A stretch of 41,209 bases of DNA from JBIICS01 sp044238735 (lineage in GTDB: Bacteria > Bacteroidota > Bacteroidia > UBA4408), in assembly GCA_044238735.1 (NCBI GenBank), contig JBIICS010000007.1, positions 1-41,209 on the forward strand, written 5' to 3'. Shown one piece after another: positions 23,985-32,725 of the stretch; position 1 is the stretch's first letter; each line of letters starts with the position of its first letter. Made by a program: the position numbers and the translations under genes. The notes beneath the pieces were generated by a model. That model was not told the DNA's origin, did not search any database, and saw only the letters and a list, made by a program, of their open reading frames with translations.

Positions 23985-26198
23985 ATGCAAGCTAAGATTG
24001 ATATAGAAGCGGAAAATAAAGAAATAGTTAAACGCTACAAAAGTTTAATTAAAGATTGTCGTCGTAGTTTAACACCCGATGATAAGAAAAGAATTCGTAA
24101 GGCTTTTGATTTAGCTGTTGATTCGCATAAACACATGCGTCGTAAATCGGGCGAGCCCTATATTTATCACCCTATTGCAGTTGCTCACATTGCTGTTAGC
24201 GAAATTGGTTTGGGAGCTACTTCGGTTATATGCGGACTGTTGCATGATGTTGTTGAAGACACCGAAATAACACTGGAAGACATTGATAGAATGTTTGGTC
24301 CGAAAGTGACTAAAATTATTGATGGGCTTACTAAAATGAGTGGTGTTTTCGATCAGACCACCTCCATACAAGCCGAAAATTTCAGAAAAATGCTGTTGAC
24401 CTTATCAGATGATGTTAGGGTTATATTAATTAAACTGGCCGATCGTTTGCATAACATGCGAACATTGGAGAGCATGGCTCGCGATAAGCAATTAAAAATT
24501 GCTTCCGAAACCTTATTTCTATACGCACCTCTTGCTCATCGTTTGGGCTTATACGCTATTAAAACTGAATTAGAAGATTTATCTCTCAAATATACTGAAC
24601 CTGAAATATACAGCCATATCGTTCAAAAACTTAAGGATAGCGAAAAGGAGCGTAATAAATATATTGCACAATTTAACGAACCTATTTTAAATGCTTTAAA
24701 CGAAGCAGGCTTTACCTATAAATTAAAAGGACGTGTAAAATCTATTCATTCTATTTATAATAAAATGAAAAAGCAAAATGTACCTTTTGAAGAAGTGTAT
24801 GATATTTTTGCTATTCGTATTATTATTGATTGCGATACAGATAAAGAGAAAGAAATGTGCTGGAAGGCTTATTCGTCGGTTACCGACTTTTATCGCCCAA
24901 ACCCCGATCGTTTAAGAGATTGGATTTCCATTCCGAAAGGAAACGGTTACGAGTCTTTGCATACTACCGTTATGGGGCCGCTAGGTAAGTGGGTAGAAGT
25001 ACAAATCAGATCGAGTAGAATGGACGAAATAGCTGAAAAAGGTTATGCCGCTCACTGGAAATATAAAGACAATAAAGACGGAGTAAATAACGAAAACAAA
25101 TTAGACGATTGGCTCACTAAAATCCGTGAAATGCTGGAAAGTAATGATGCCAATGCGATTGATTTTATTGATGATTTTAAATTAAATTTATTTTCGGAAG
25201 AAATATTTTTATTTACTCCAAAAGGCGAACTTAAAACTTTACCTTTAAATAGCACTGCTCTCGATTTTGCTTTCGAGGTGCATTCTCAAATTGGTTCCCG
25301 CTGTATTGGTGCAAAAGTAAATAACCGGTTGGTGCCGTTAAGTCATAAATTAAAAAGTGGCGATCAGGTAGAGATTCTTACTTCTTCTAAACAATCGCCT
25401 AAAGAAGATTGGTTACAATATGTAACTACAGCTAAAGCAAAGTCGGCTATTAAACATTTATTAAAAGAAGATAAAAAGCGTGTTGCAGAAGATGGCAGGG
25501 CTATAATTGAACGAAAGTTAAGTCACTCCAAAATAAATATATCCGATAAAAATATTCAAAAATTAATTGAGCATTTTAGTTTACCCAACTCGTTGGAATT
25601 ATTCTATCAGGTGGCTATTGGTCGTGTAAAAATTAAAAACTTTAACGACTTTATTGTTGAAAAAGGAAACCTCGAGCATAAATCGCTACCAAAGCCCGAT
25701 AAAAATTCCTTAGAGCAAATTGTAAAAGATATCAGGGGTGGGGCAGGTCAGTTGGTTATCGGCGAAGGAATAAATAATATTGAGTATAAATTATCTCCTT
25801 GTTGCACTCCAATCCCCGGCGACGATGTATTTGGCTTTATAACAGTTAACGAGGGAATTAAAATTCATCGTACAAATTGTCCTAATGCCATTCAATTGAT
25901 GTCTAATTATGCTTATAGAATCGTTAAGGCTAAGTGGACAAACCAAAAGATGATCGCATTTCTTGCGGGTATAAAACTTACGGGTATAGATGATGTTGGA
26001 TTAGTAAACAATATAACTAAAATAATATCGGAGGAACTTAATGTTAATATGCGTTCTATATCTTTTGACAGTAATGATGGTGTTTTTGAAGGAAATATTA
26101 TGGTATTTGTTCACGATACGGCTCATTTAGATAATTTGTGCGACAAATTGAAAAAAGTTAGTGGTGTTCTTAACGTAACCCGAATTGATAATAACTAA
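23985..26198 (+). CDS. rsh: Bifunctional (p)ppGpp synthetase/hydrolase (RelA/SpoT homologue)
   Basis: Makes and degrades the stringent-response alarmone. The hydrolase (HD) domain is intact: His 62, His-Asp 87-88 in LLHDVVEDT and Asp 153 in ADRLHNMRT. The synthetase has GNGYESLHTTV, the EVQIR metal-site motif and KGYAAHWKYK. A TGS domain follows (EIFLFTPKGELKTLP), then a Cys-containing zinc-finger region (SPCCTPIPGD...HRTNCPN) and a C-terminal ACT domain (VGLVNNITKIISEE). Length (737) is that of long Rsh enzymes. Both activities are predicted. Its TAA shares one base with the ATG of the Fur-family gene (TAATG), so translation of the two is coupled. Confidence 0.96.
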   Translation: MQAKIDIEAENKEIVKRYKSLIKDCRRSLTPDDKKRIRKAFDLAVDSHKHMRRKSGEPYIYHPIAVAHIAVSEIGLGATSVICGLLHDVVEDTEITLEDIDRMFGPKVTKIIDGLTKMSGVFDQTTSIQAENFRKMLLTLSDDVRVILIKLADRLHNMRTLESMARDKQLKIASETLFLYAPLAHRLGLYAIKTELEDLSLKYTEPEIYSHIVQKLKDSEKERNKYIAQFNEPILNALNEAGFTYKLKGRVKSIHSIYNKMKKQNVPFEEVYDIFAIRIIIDCDTDKEKEMCWKAYSSVTDFYRPNPDRLRDWISIPKGNGYESLHTTVMGPLGKWVEVQIRSSRMDEIAEKGYAAHWKYKDNKDGVNNENKLDDWLTKIREMLESNDANAIDFIDDFKLNLFSEEIFLFTPKGELKTLPLNSTALDFAFEVHSQIGSRCIGAKVNNRLVPLSHKLKSGDQVEILTSSKQSPKEDWLQYVTTAKAKSAIKHLLKEDKKRVAEDGRAIIERKLSHSKINISDKNIQKLIEHFSLPNSLELFYQVAIGRVKIKNFNDFIVEKGNLEHKSLPKPDKNSLEQIVKDIRGGAGQLVIGEGINNIEYKLSPCCTPIPGDDVFGFITVNEGIKIHRTNCPNAIQLMSNYAYRIVKAKWTNQKMIAFLAGIKLTGIDDVGLVNNITKIISEELNVNMRSISFDSNDGVFEGNIMVFVHDTAHLDNLCDKLKKVSGVLNVTRIDNN

Positions 26199-26674
26199 TG
26201 AGTAATACGGCCGTTGAAACAAAAGAAGTGGTTAAGCAGATTTTTACAGAATATCTGGAGAAACATCAGCACCGTAAAACCCCCGAACGTTTTGCTATAC
26301 TCGAAGAAATTTATACCAATACAGGTCATTTTGATATCGAAAGTTTGTATATCCAAATGAAGAATAAAAAGTACAGAGTGAGCAGAGCCACTTTGTACAA
26401 TACCATTGAGTTGTTACTCGATTGTGATTTGGTAATTAAACATCAGTTTGGGAAAAATCAGGCACAGTTCGAAAAGTCTTATAAATACAAGCAACACGAT
26501 CATTTAATTTGCCTCGATTGCGAAAAAGTATTTGAATTTTGTGATCCCCGAATTCAGCAAATTCAGCAGAGTACCGAAAATATATTGGGATTTAAAGTGG
26601 TTCATCATTCACTTAATTTTTTTGCAAAGTGTCAAAAACTGTGTACCGATGGATTGTGTGAAAACAAGAAATAA
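26198..26674 (+). CDS. Fur-family metal-dependent transcriptional regulator
   Basis: A winged-helix DNA-binding domain (KTPERFAILEEIY, then VSRATLYNTIELLL) is followed by a dimerisation/metal domain with HDHLICLDC (100-108). Metal-binding candidates are His 100 and 102, Cys 105 and 108, and a C-terminal Cys 145/149/154. The C-terminal pair is spaced Cx3C rather than the common Cx2C, with an extra cysteine. Fur, PerR or Zur type cannot be decided. It overlaps rsh by one base and purA starts 17 bp after its stop. No Fur box was identified nearby. Confidence 0.92.
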   Translation: MSNTAVETKEVVKQIFTEYLEKHQHRKTPERFAILEEIYTNTGHFDIESLYIQMKNKKYRVSRATLYNTIELLLDCDLVIKHQFGKNQAQFEKSYKYKQHDHLICLDCEKVFEFCDPRIQQIQQSTENILGFKVVHHSLNFFAKCQKLCTDGLCENKK

Positions 26675-26691
26675 AAATGTATTAAATAAAT

Positions 26692-27966
26692 ATGACAAAC
26701 AAAGTTGATGTTTTATTAGGCCTGCAATGGGGCGACGAAGGTAAAGGGAAAATAGTGGATGTGTTTACCCCTAAATATGATATAATTGCTCGTTTCCAGG
26801 GTGGACCCAATGCCGGTCATACGCTTGAGTTCAATGGTATTAAACATGTTTTACATACCATCCCATCCGGAATTTTTCATCCCAACAAAATAAATATTAT
26901 TGGTAATGGAGTTGTAATAGATCCAGTTATTCTTAAGAAAGAAATTGAAGGGCTTAAGAAACATAATGTTAATACCAGCGCTGCCCTAAAAATTTCTAAA
27001 AAAGCCCACCTTATATTGCCAACGCATCGTTTAATTGATCAGGCTTCTGAAGCCGCAAAGGGAAAGGCTAAAATAGGAAGTACTCTCAAAGGAATAGGAC
27101 CAACTTATATGGATAAAACGGGTCGTAACGGTTTGAGGGTGGGCGATATAATTACACCAAGCTTTAAAGAAAAGTACAATGCCTTAGTTGAAAAACATAA
27201 ACAATTACTGGCATTTTATAACTTTACCGAATACAATCTAAGTGAATTAGAGCCAGCTTTTTTCGAGGGTATTGATCTTCTTAAGTCTCTCGATTTTGTT
27301 GATAGTGAGCACTACCTGCATTTATCTATGCAAAATTCTAAGCGAATTTTGGCCGAAGGAGCACAGGGTTCTTTGCTGGATGTTGATTTTGGCACATATC
27401 CTTTTGTAACTTCTAGTAACACAATGGCTGCTGGTGCTTGTACCGGACTGGGAATTGCTCCTAACAAAATTGGAGAAGTGTTTGGTATTTTTAAGGCTTA
27501 TGCAACTCGCGTGGGCAGTGGCCCGTTTCCTACCGAACAGGATAATGCCGATGGTGAATTAATGCGTAAAAACGGAAATGAGTTTGGTAGCACAACCGGC
27601 AGAGCCCGCAGATGTGGATGGATAGATTTACCTGCTTTAAAATATGCCATAAATATTAATGGGGTAACTCAGTTGATTATGATGAAAGCAGATGTTTTAA
27701 GCGATTTTGATACTATTAAAGTCTGTACTCACTATATACATAATAATGAGAAAATAGATTATCTACCCTACGATATACATCCGGAATTCGTTAGTCCAAT
27801 TTATACCGATCTAAAAGGTTGGAAAAAAGACTTAACTCAGGTTAAAAATTACAATGACTGTCCGGATGAGCTAAAAGCTTATGTGGCCTTTCTCGAAAAG
27901 GAATTAAACGTTCCCATTACAATACTTTCTGTGGGTCCAGACCGGTCACAAACCATTATAAGATAG
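26692..27966 (+). CDS. purA: Adenylosuccinate synthetase
   Basis: Joins IMP and aspartate using GTP to form adenylosuccinate, the first step to AMP. The N-terminal GTP/IMP loop QWGDEGKGK (12-20), GGPNAGHT with the catalytic His, GSTLKGIGPTYMDK, EGAQGSLLD and the C-terminal STTGRARRCGWID are present. Length (424) is normal. It is the last gene of the fahA-rsh-fur-purA unit. In E. coli this enzyme is inhibited by ppGpp, which makes its operon with rsh notable. Confidence 0.97.
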   Translation: MTNKVDVLLGLQWGDEGKGKIVDVFTPKYDIIARFQGGPNAGHTLEFNGIKHVLHTIPSGIFHPNKINIIGNGVVIDPVILKKEIEGLKKHNVNTSAALKISKKAHLILPTHRLIDQASEAAKGKAKIGSTLKGIGPTYMDKTGRNGLRVGDIITPSFKEKYNALVEKHKQLLAFYNFTEYNLSELEPAFFEGIDLLKSLDFVDSEHYLHLSMQNSKRILAEGAQGSLLDVDFGTYPFVTSSNTMAAGACTGLGIAPNKIGEVFGIFKAYATRVGSGPFPTEQDNADGELMRKNGNEFGSTTGRARRCGWIDLPALKYAININGVTQLIMMKADVLSDFDTIKVCTHYIHNNEKIDYLPYDIHPEFVSPIYTDLKGWKKDLTQVKNYNDCPDELKAYVAFLEKELNVPITILSVGPDRSQTIIR

Positions 27967-28098
27967 TTTCAATACCTTGCCTTAACTAATTTTTGCTTGG
28001 GTAATTACAAAAATTAATGAAGATTAATAAATACTTGAAAAAAACACTTGAAAAATCTTCTTAATTCTATTGAAAACTAAATAAACAGAAATACTAAA

Positions 28099-29625
28099 AT
28101 GAATTTATATCTTAAACCAATGTCTTTAATTTGCTGGATATTGGTAATTAGTTCTTCTGTTTTTGCTCAAAAGCCTAAACAAATAGAAATTGTTAATGCG
28201 AATACGTTCGAGTTTGATGAGAACGTAGGAAACAAGGCTAAACGATTGCTGGGTGAGGTAGTGTTTAAGCAAGACAATGTTTTTATGTACTGCGACTCCG
28301 CTTATTTTTATTCTGATATTAATTCGTTGGATGCTTATGGCAGAGTTCATATTAAACAAGGCGATAGTATAAATGCCTGGGGAGACATGCTAAAATACAA
28401 CGGTAATTTAAAGCAGGCTGTTCTAACTAATAATGTTAAGTTAACCGATGGCGACATGATTTTAACTACCCGCGAGTTGTATTACGATACAGGTAAAAAT
28501 TTGGCCAATTATAATACTCCGGCAAAAATTATCAATAAAGAAAATATTCTTACAAGTGATTTGGGTTACTATTTTGCAAATCAGAAGAATCTTTTTTTTA
28601 AAAAGAATGTGGTATTAACCAATCCTAAGTACGTGATGAATTGCGATACACTGCGCTACAACACCTCAAGTAAAACCGCATTCTTTATGAGTCCAACCAA
28701 AATTAAAGGTAAGGCAGATTATATGTATGCAGAAGATGGTTGGTACGATACTAATCACGATATTGCAGAAGTTCATCAAAACTCCTATTACGAGAGTAAG
28801 GAAAAAAGATTGAAAGGGGATCATTTGTATTACAACCGAAAAACAGCCATTAGCATTGCTAAAGAAAATGTAACGCTAATAGATACTACTCAAAAAATTA
28901 AAGTTGAGGGTACCTATGGAGAATTTTATGAAAAACAAAATAAGGCCTTTATTACCGGAAAGGCTTTGCTTACTCAATTTATAAATAAGGATACTTTATA
29001 CCTGCACGCCGATACCTTATTAGCAGTAAATGACACTGTAAAAAAAACCAAAACTCTTTATGCCTTTCACCGTGTTAAGTTTTATATGGAACAAATGCAA
29101 GGGATGGCTGATAGTTTAATTTATGGTTATTCAGATTCAGTTATTACTATGTATCGTAATCCAGTTTTATGGAATGATGATAATCAGATCCTGGCCGACA
29201 CCATTTTTATTACTATGCAAAAAGGTCAGTTTAAAGAACTTAAATTAAGAAATGCATCATTTATTATAGCTGAACTGGATACTAATAAATTCAATCAAAT
29301 TAAAGGTTTAAACATGAACGGCTATTTTATTAATAATGAACTAAGAAAAATAGAAGTAACAGAAAATGGCGAAACGGTATATTTTCCCGAAGAAAACAAA
29401 GGGAAAGACTATATTGGCTTAAATAAAGCCGAATCTAAACATCTTGTTATAAGTATTGGAGAGAAAAATAAAGTAGAAAAGATTTCTTTTATTAAAGATC
29501 CTGACGCCACCCTCTATCCTTTAAAAGATGCACGGCCTGAGGATTATTTTCTCGAGAACTTTATCTGGAAAGATAATTACCGGCCAAAATTTCCAAGAGA
29601 TGTTTTTATTTGGGGTAAACAATAG
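28099..29625 (+). CDS. OstA-like lipopolysaccharide-transport periplasmic protein
   Basis: A signal peptide (ending SSVFAQ at about residue 24; a second Met at position 8 could also start it) precedes 480 residues of repeating short beta strands of the OstA/LptA jelly-roll kind (GEVVFKQDNVFMYCDSAYFY, then GDMILTTRELYYD, and so on). The Bacteroidota OstA-like family links inner and outer membranes in LPS transport, as LptA and the LptD N-terminus do in proteobacteria. No C-terminal barrel or T9SS tail is present. The MsbA-like exporter begins 15 bp after its stop, which supports a role in the LPS pathway. Confidence 0.85.
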   Translation: MNLYLKPMSLICWILVISSSVFAQKPKQIEIVNANTFEFDENVGNKAKRLLGEVVFKQDNVFMYCDSAYFYSDINSLDAYGRVHIKQGDSINAWGDMLKYNGNLKQAVLTNNVKLTDGDMILTTRELYYDTGKNLANYNTPAKIINKENILTSDLGYYFANQKNLFFKKNVVLTNPKYVMNCDTLRYNTSSKTAFFMSPTKIKGKADYMYAEDGWYDTNHDIAEVHQNSYYESKEKRLKGDHLYYNRKTAISIAKENVTLIDTTQKIKVEGTYGEFYEKQNKAFITGKALLTQFINKDTLYLHADTLLAVNDTVKKTKTLYAFHRVKFYMEQMQGMADSLIYGYSDSVITMYRNPVLWNDDNQILADTIFITMQKGQFKELKLRNASFIIAELDTNKFNQIKGLNMNGYFINNELRKIEVTENGETVYFPEENKGKDYIGLNKAESKHLVISIGEKNKVEKISFIKDPDATLYPLKDARPEDYFLENFIWKDNYRPKFPRDVFIWGKQ

Positions 29626-29640
29626 TTATCTTGCATCCAC

Positions 29641-31470
29641 TTGAAACGCTTTATATACATATTGTCTTTTATTAAGCATTACTGGAATTATGCTGTATTA
29701 AATGTGTTGTTTAATATTCTGGGTATTTTCTTTTCCCTATTTTCCCTTACATTGGTAGCGCCCTTCCTTAATGTTTTATTTTTTCAAGGCGAATCCAACG
29801 ACTTTAAATTAATAAGCAAAGGCTCTTCCAACGGTTTTATTAATGGTTTAATACACGATTTTAACCTTTATGTTGCCAATCTAATCGCACAGCAGGGTAA
29901 AATGAAAGCCTTGGTTTTTATTTGCGGCTTGGTAATGATGATGATCTTACTTAAGAATCTTTTTCGCTTTTTAGGGCAGTTTTTTATGGCTCCAATTAGA
30001 AATGGTGTGGTAAAAGATATTCGTAATAAAATGTATAACAAAGTACTCGATCTTCCTTTGTCTTTTTATTCTGATGAACGTAAAGGCGATATTATTGCCC
30101 GAATGAGCAGCGATGTTACTGAGATAGAATGGGCTATTATGCAAAGTTTGGAAGCAGTTTTTAGAGAACCGGTTGCAGTATTATTTTTTCTGATTACATT
30201 ATTTTACATGAGCTTTAAACTAACGCTCTTCGTGTTTATATTGTTGCCATTAACAGGTTTAATTTTAGGCCGAATAGGTAAAACATTAAGAGGAAACTCG
30301 GGCATAAGTAAAGAACATTTAGGGGGGTTAATTAGTATTATTGAAGAAACATTAAGTGGATTAAGAATTATTAAAGGGTTTAATGCAGAAGCTTTTATGA
30401 AAGAAAAGTTTCACTCACTTAATGAGCGATATAATAAAATTATGATTACTATTTATCGTAAGGCCGATTTATCCTCTCCTTTATCTGAAACCCTTGGGGT
30501 TGCCTCTTTAGTTATTATAATGCTTTATGGTGGTCATTTGGTAATAAACGATGGCAGTCTCTCTCCATCTGTATTCATTACTTATATTGCCGTTTTCTCT
30601 CAAATTATTGATCCTGCAAAATCATTTTCAAATGCTTATTACAATGCTCAAAAAGGAATAGCTTCGGCAGAGCGTATTGCTAAAATTTTAGAAGCAGAAA
30701 ATAATATAAAGGATCCGGAGAAACCAATAAAACTAAATGGGTTTAATAGTAGTATCGAGTATAAAAACATTTCTTTTGCCTACAATGATAAAGAAGTATT
30801 ATCTAATATTTCGTTTGAATTAAGAAAAGGAAAAACCATTGCTTTAGTTGGTCAATCGGGTTCAGGAAAATCAACTTTAGCTGATCTGTTACCTCGTTTT
30901 TACGATTTGCAGGTGGGGGAAGTGTTAATTGATGGTGTAAATATTAAAGATATATTGGTAAAGGATCTCCGAGATTTAATGGGTATAGTAACTCAGGAAT
31001 CTATCTTATTTAACGATACTGTGGCGGCAAACATTGCTTTTGCTAATGCCGAAACTTCTTTCGAGAAAATTACAGATGCAGCAAAAGTAGCCAATGCACA
31101 TGATTTTATTTTGCAACTCGAAAGCGGTTATCAAACCAATATTGGCGATAGAGGTAATAAATTGTCCGGTGGCCAGCGCCAACGCCTAAGTATCGCAAGG
31201 GCTGTGCTTAAAAATCCTCCAATCTTAATTTTAGATGAAGCTACTTCTGCATTAGACACTGAGTCAGAGAAACTGGTTCAGGATGCATTATTTAATTTAA
31301 TGAAAAACCGAACAACACTGGTAATTGCTCATCGCTTGTCTACTATTCAACATGCTGATGAGATATTGGTTTTGGCTGAAGGGAGAATTATAGAAAGAGG
31401 AACTCATCAGGAGCTTTTGGGTAAAGGTGGTCAATACAAGAAGCTATATGATCTTCAGGTTTTTGCCTAA
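29641..31470 (+). CDS. ABC exporter with fused membrane and ATPase domains, MsbA-like
   Basis: A half-transporter of 609 residues: about six spans in the first ~330 residues, then an ATPase domain. Walker A GQSGSGKST is at 404-412, the signature LSGGQ at 508-512 and Walker B ILILDEAT follows near 528-535, with the H-loop IAHRLS after it. The start codon is TTG at 29641: it gives the family-like N-terminus and no in-frame ATG occurs for a long stretch after it. Such proteins flip lipid A-core or other lipids across the inner membrane. Coupling to the OstA-like gene favours an MsbA role; other lipid or peptide export cannot be excluded. Confidence 0.9.
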   Translation: MKRFIYILSFIKHYWNYAVLNVLFNILGIFFSLFSLTLVAPFLNVLFFQGESNDFKLISKGSSNGFINGLIHDFNLYVANLIAQQGKMKALVFICGLVMMMILLKNLFRFLGQFFMAPIRNGVVKDIRNKMYNKVLDLPLSFYSDERKGDIIARMSSDVTEIEWAIMQSLEAVFREPVAVLFFLITLFYMSFKLTLFVFILLPLTGLILGRIGKTLRGNSGISKEHLGGLISIIEETLSGLRIIKGFNAEAFMKEKFHSLNERYNKIMITIYRKADLSSPLSETLGVASLVIIMLYGGHLVINDGSLSPSVFITYIAVFSQIIDPAKSFSNAYYNAQKGIASAERIAKILEAENNIKDPEKPIKLNGFNSSIEYKNISFAYNDKEVLSNISFELRKGKTIALVGQSGSGKSTLADLLPRFYDLQVGEVLIDGVNIKDILVKDLRDLMGIVTQESILFNDTVAANIAFANAETSFEKITDAAKVANAHDFILQLESGYQTNIGDRGNKLSGGQRQRLSIARAVLKNPPILILDEATSALDTESEKLVQDALFNLMKNRTTLVIAHRLSTIQHADEILVLAEGRIIERGTHQELLGKGGQYKKLYDLQVFA

Positions 31471-31521
31471 TTGCTTCTTATTTTTATTTAATTTATAGAA
31501 TTAAAATGCCTGAAAAGGCTA

Positions 31522-31552
31522 TTGTAGTATTTAACTGACTTTTGTAAATTTA
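31522..31552 (+). promoter_or_regulatory. Probable promoter of the 31577-32647 gene
   Basis: TTG (31522-31524), a 20-bp spacer and TAAATTTA (31545-31552) fit the Bacteroidota pattern TTG-N17-23-TAnnTTTG with one mismatch. The ATG is 25 bp downstream of the -7 box. Confidence 0.45.
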
Positions 31553-31576
31553 ACCCTTAATCATAAAAAAGCAAAA

Positions 31577-32647
31577 ATGAAAAAAACTTTACTTTCTGCA
31601 ATTTCTTTAATTTCATTTGGTTTGTTTGCACAGGCGCAAACCACAATTACGAGTTCTGATGTTGGATCTACAATCGGAACCAGTAAATATCAGGCTCAAG
31701 ATACTCTACCGGCATCCTCTATAACCGTAACAGGTCCCGGAAGTGGTCAAACATGGGATTTTACGGCGTTAAATATTCACAATGTAGACACGCTTACTTT
31801 TTTAAATCCCTCTACCGCCCCTAATTCTGCTTCTTTTCCTAATGCTACTCACTGTTTTCAAACTCAGGCAAACGGAAATTTAACTTACACTTATTTAAAC
31901 GCTACATCAACGAGTGTAAGGGCTATTGGAGCTACATTACAAAATCCTTTTGGCACTAACGATCTAGTAATTAAGATTAACCCTTCTCAAATGATAGCAG
32001 CATTCCCTGCATCGGTTGGTAGCGGTACTACTACTTCTTATTATAGATTTAAAATACAGCTCTCAGGTGCTGAAGTTGGACAAGCTCAATTAGATTCAGT
32101 TCGTTTGATACTTCATGGTAAACGTTTAATTACACCGGATGCAGATGGATCACTTCAAGCAATTGATGGTACTAAGAATGTATTAAGAATTGAAACCATC
32201 TCATTAGATACCAATGATACAGAAGGTAAAATTGCATTTTTAGGTTGGACACCTCTTCAACAAACTTTTGACACTTCTTATACTTATGATTTTTGGGCAA
32301 ATGGCGAAGGTTTTCCTATTGTCTCTATAAGCTATGATTATTATAACGCTGTTGTTACTAATGTAACGCACACTGTTTTAAATCCACTTGGTATCAATAA
32401 GACTTCTCTTAATCAGGAGTTGGTTCAATTATTCCCAAATCCCAATAATGGGAGCTTTAGAATCTTAACTAAAGAAAATTCTTTAGTAAATGTGTATGAC
32501 GTTATGGGTAGAGAAGTTTATGCAGCTGATCTAGAAGCCGGTTTAACTTCGGTTACAATTTCCGAAAATTCGGGAGTATATTTAGTTAAGTCAACTAATA
32601 AAAATTCAGGTGAGGTTACAACACAGCGATTAATTATAAACAAATAA
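31577..32647 (+). CDS. Secreted protein of unknown function with T9SS sorting domain
   Basis: A clear signal peptide (MKKTLLSAISLISFGLF, cleavage near AQAQ) precedes about 245 residues rich in Thr, Ser and beta strands, with a WDFTALN motif early on. No known enzymatic motif is seen. The C-terminal ~80 residues form a T9SS type A sorting domain: LFPNPNNGSF, VYDVMGREVY, SGVYLVKS and the basic end QRLIINK. It is probably a cell-surface or released protein. It has its own promoter and a strong terminator, so it is monocistronic. Confidence 0.85.
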   Translation: MKKTLLSAISLISFGLFAQAQTTITSSDVGSTIGTSKYQAQDTLPASSITVTGPGSGQTWDFTALNIHNVDTLTFLNPSTAPNSASFPNATHCFQTQANGNLTYTYLNATSTSVRAIGATLQNPFGTNDLVIKINPSQMIAAFPASVGSGTTTSYYRFKIQLSGAEVGQAQLDSVRLILHGKRLITPDADGSLQAIDGTKNVLRIETISLDTNDTEGKIAFLGWTPLQQTFDTSYTYDFWANGEGFPIVSISYDYYNAVVTNVTHTVLNPLGINKTSLNQELVQLFPNPNNGSFRILTKENSLVNVYDVMGREVYAADLEAGLTSVTISENSGVYLVKSTNKNSGEVTTQRLIINK

Positions 32648-32664
32648 TTGCTCAATTTTTTTTT

Positions 32665-32700
32665 GAAGCGCCGTTTGATTTCAAACGGCGCTTCTTATTT
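32665..32700 (+). terminator. Strong intrinsic terminator
   Basis: GAAGCGCCGTTTGA (32665-32678) pairs perfectly with TCAAACGGCGCTTC (32681-32694), and TTATTTTTAT follows. A T run also precedes the stem. It lies 18 bp after the stop of the T9SS cargo gene and separates it from the penicillin-binding protein. Confidence 0.92.
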
Positions 32701-32725
32701 TTATACTACTTAAAATAAATATCAA

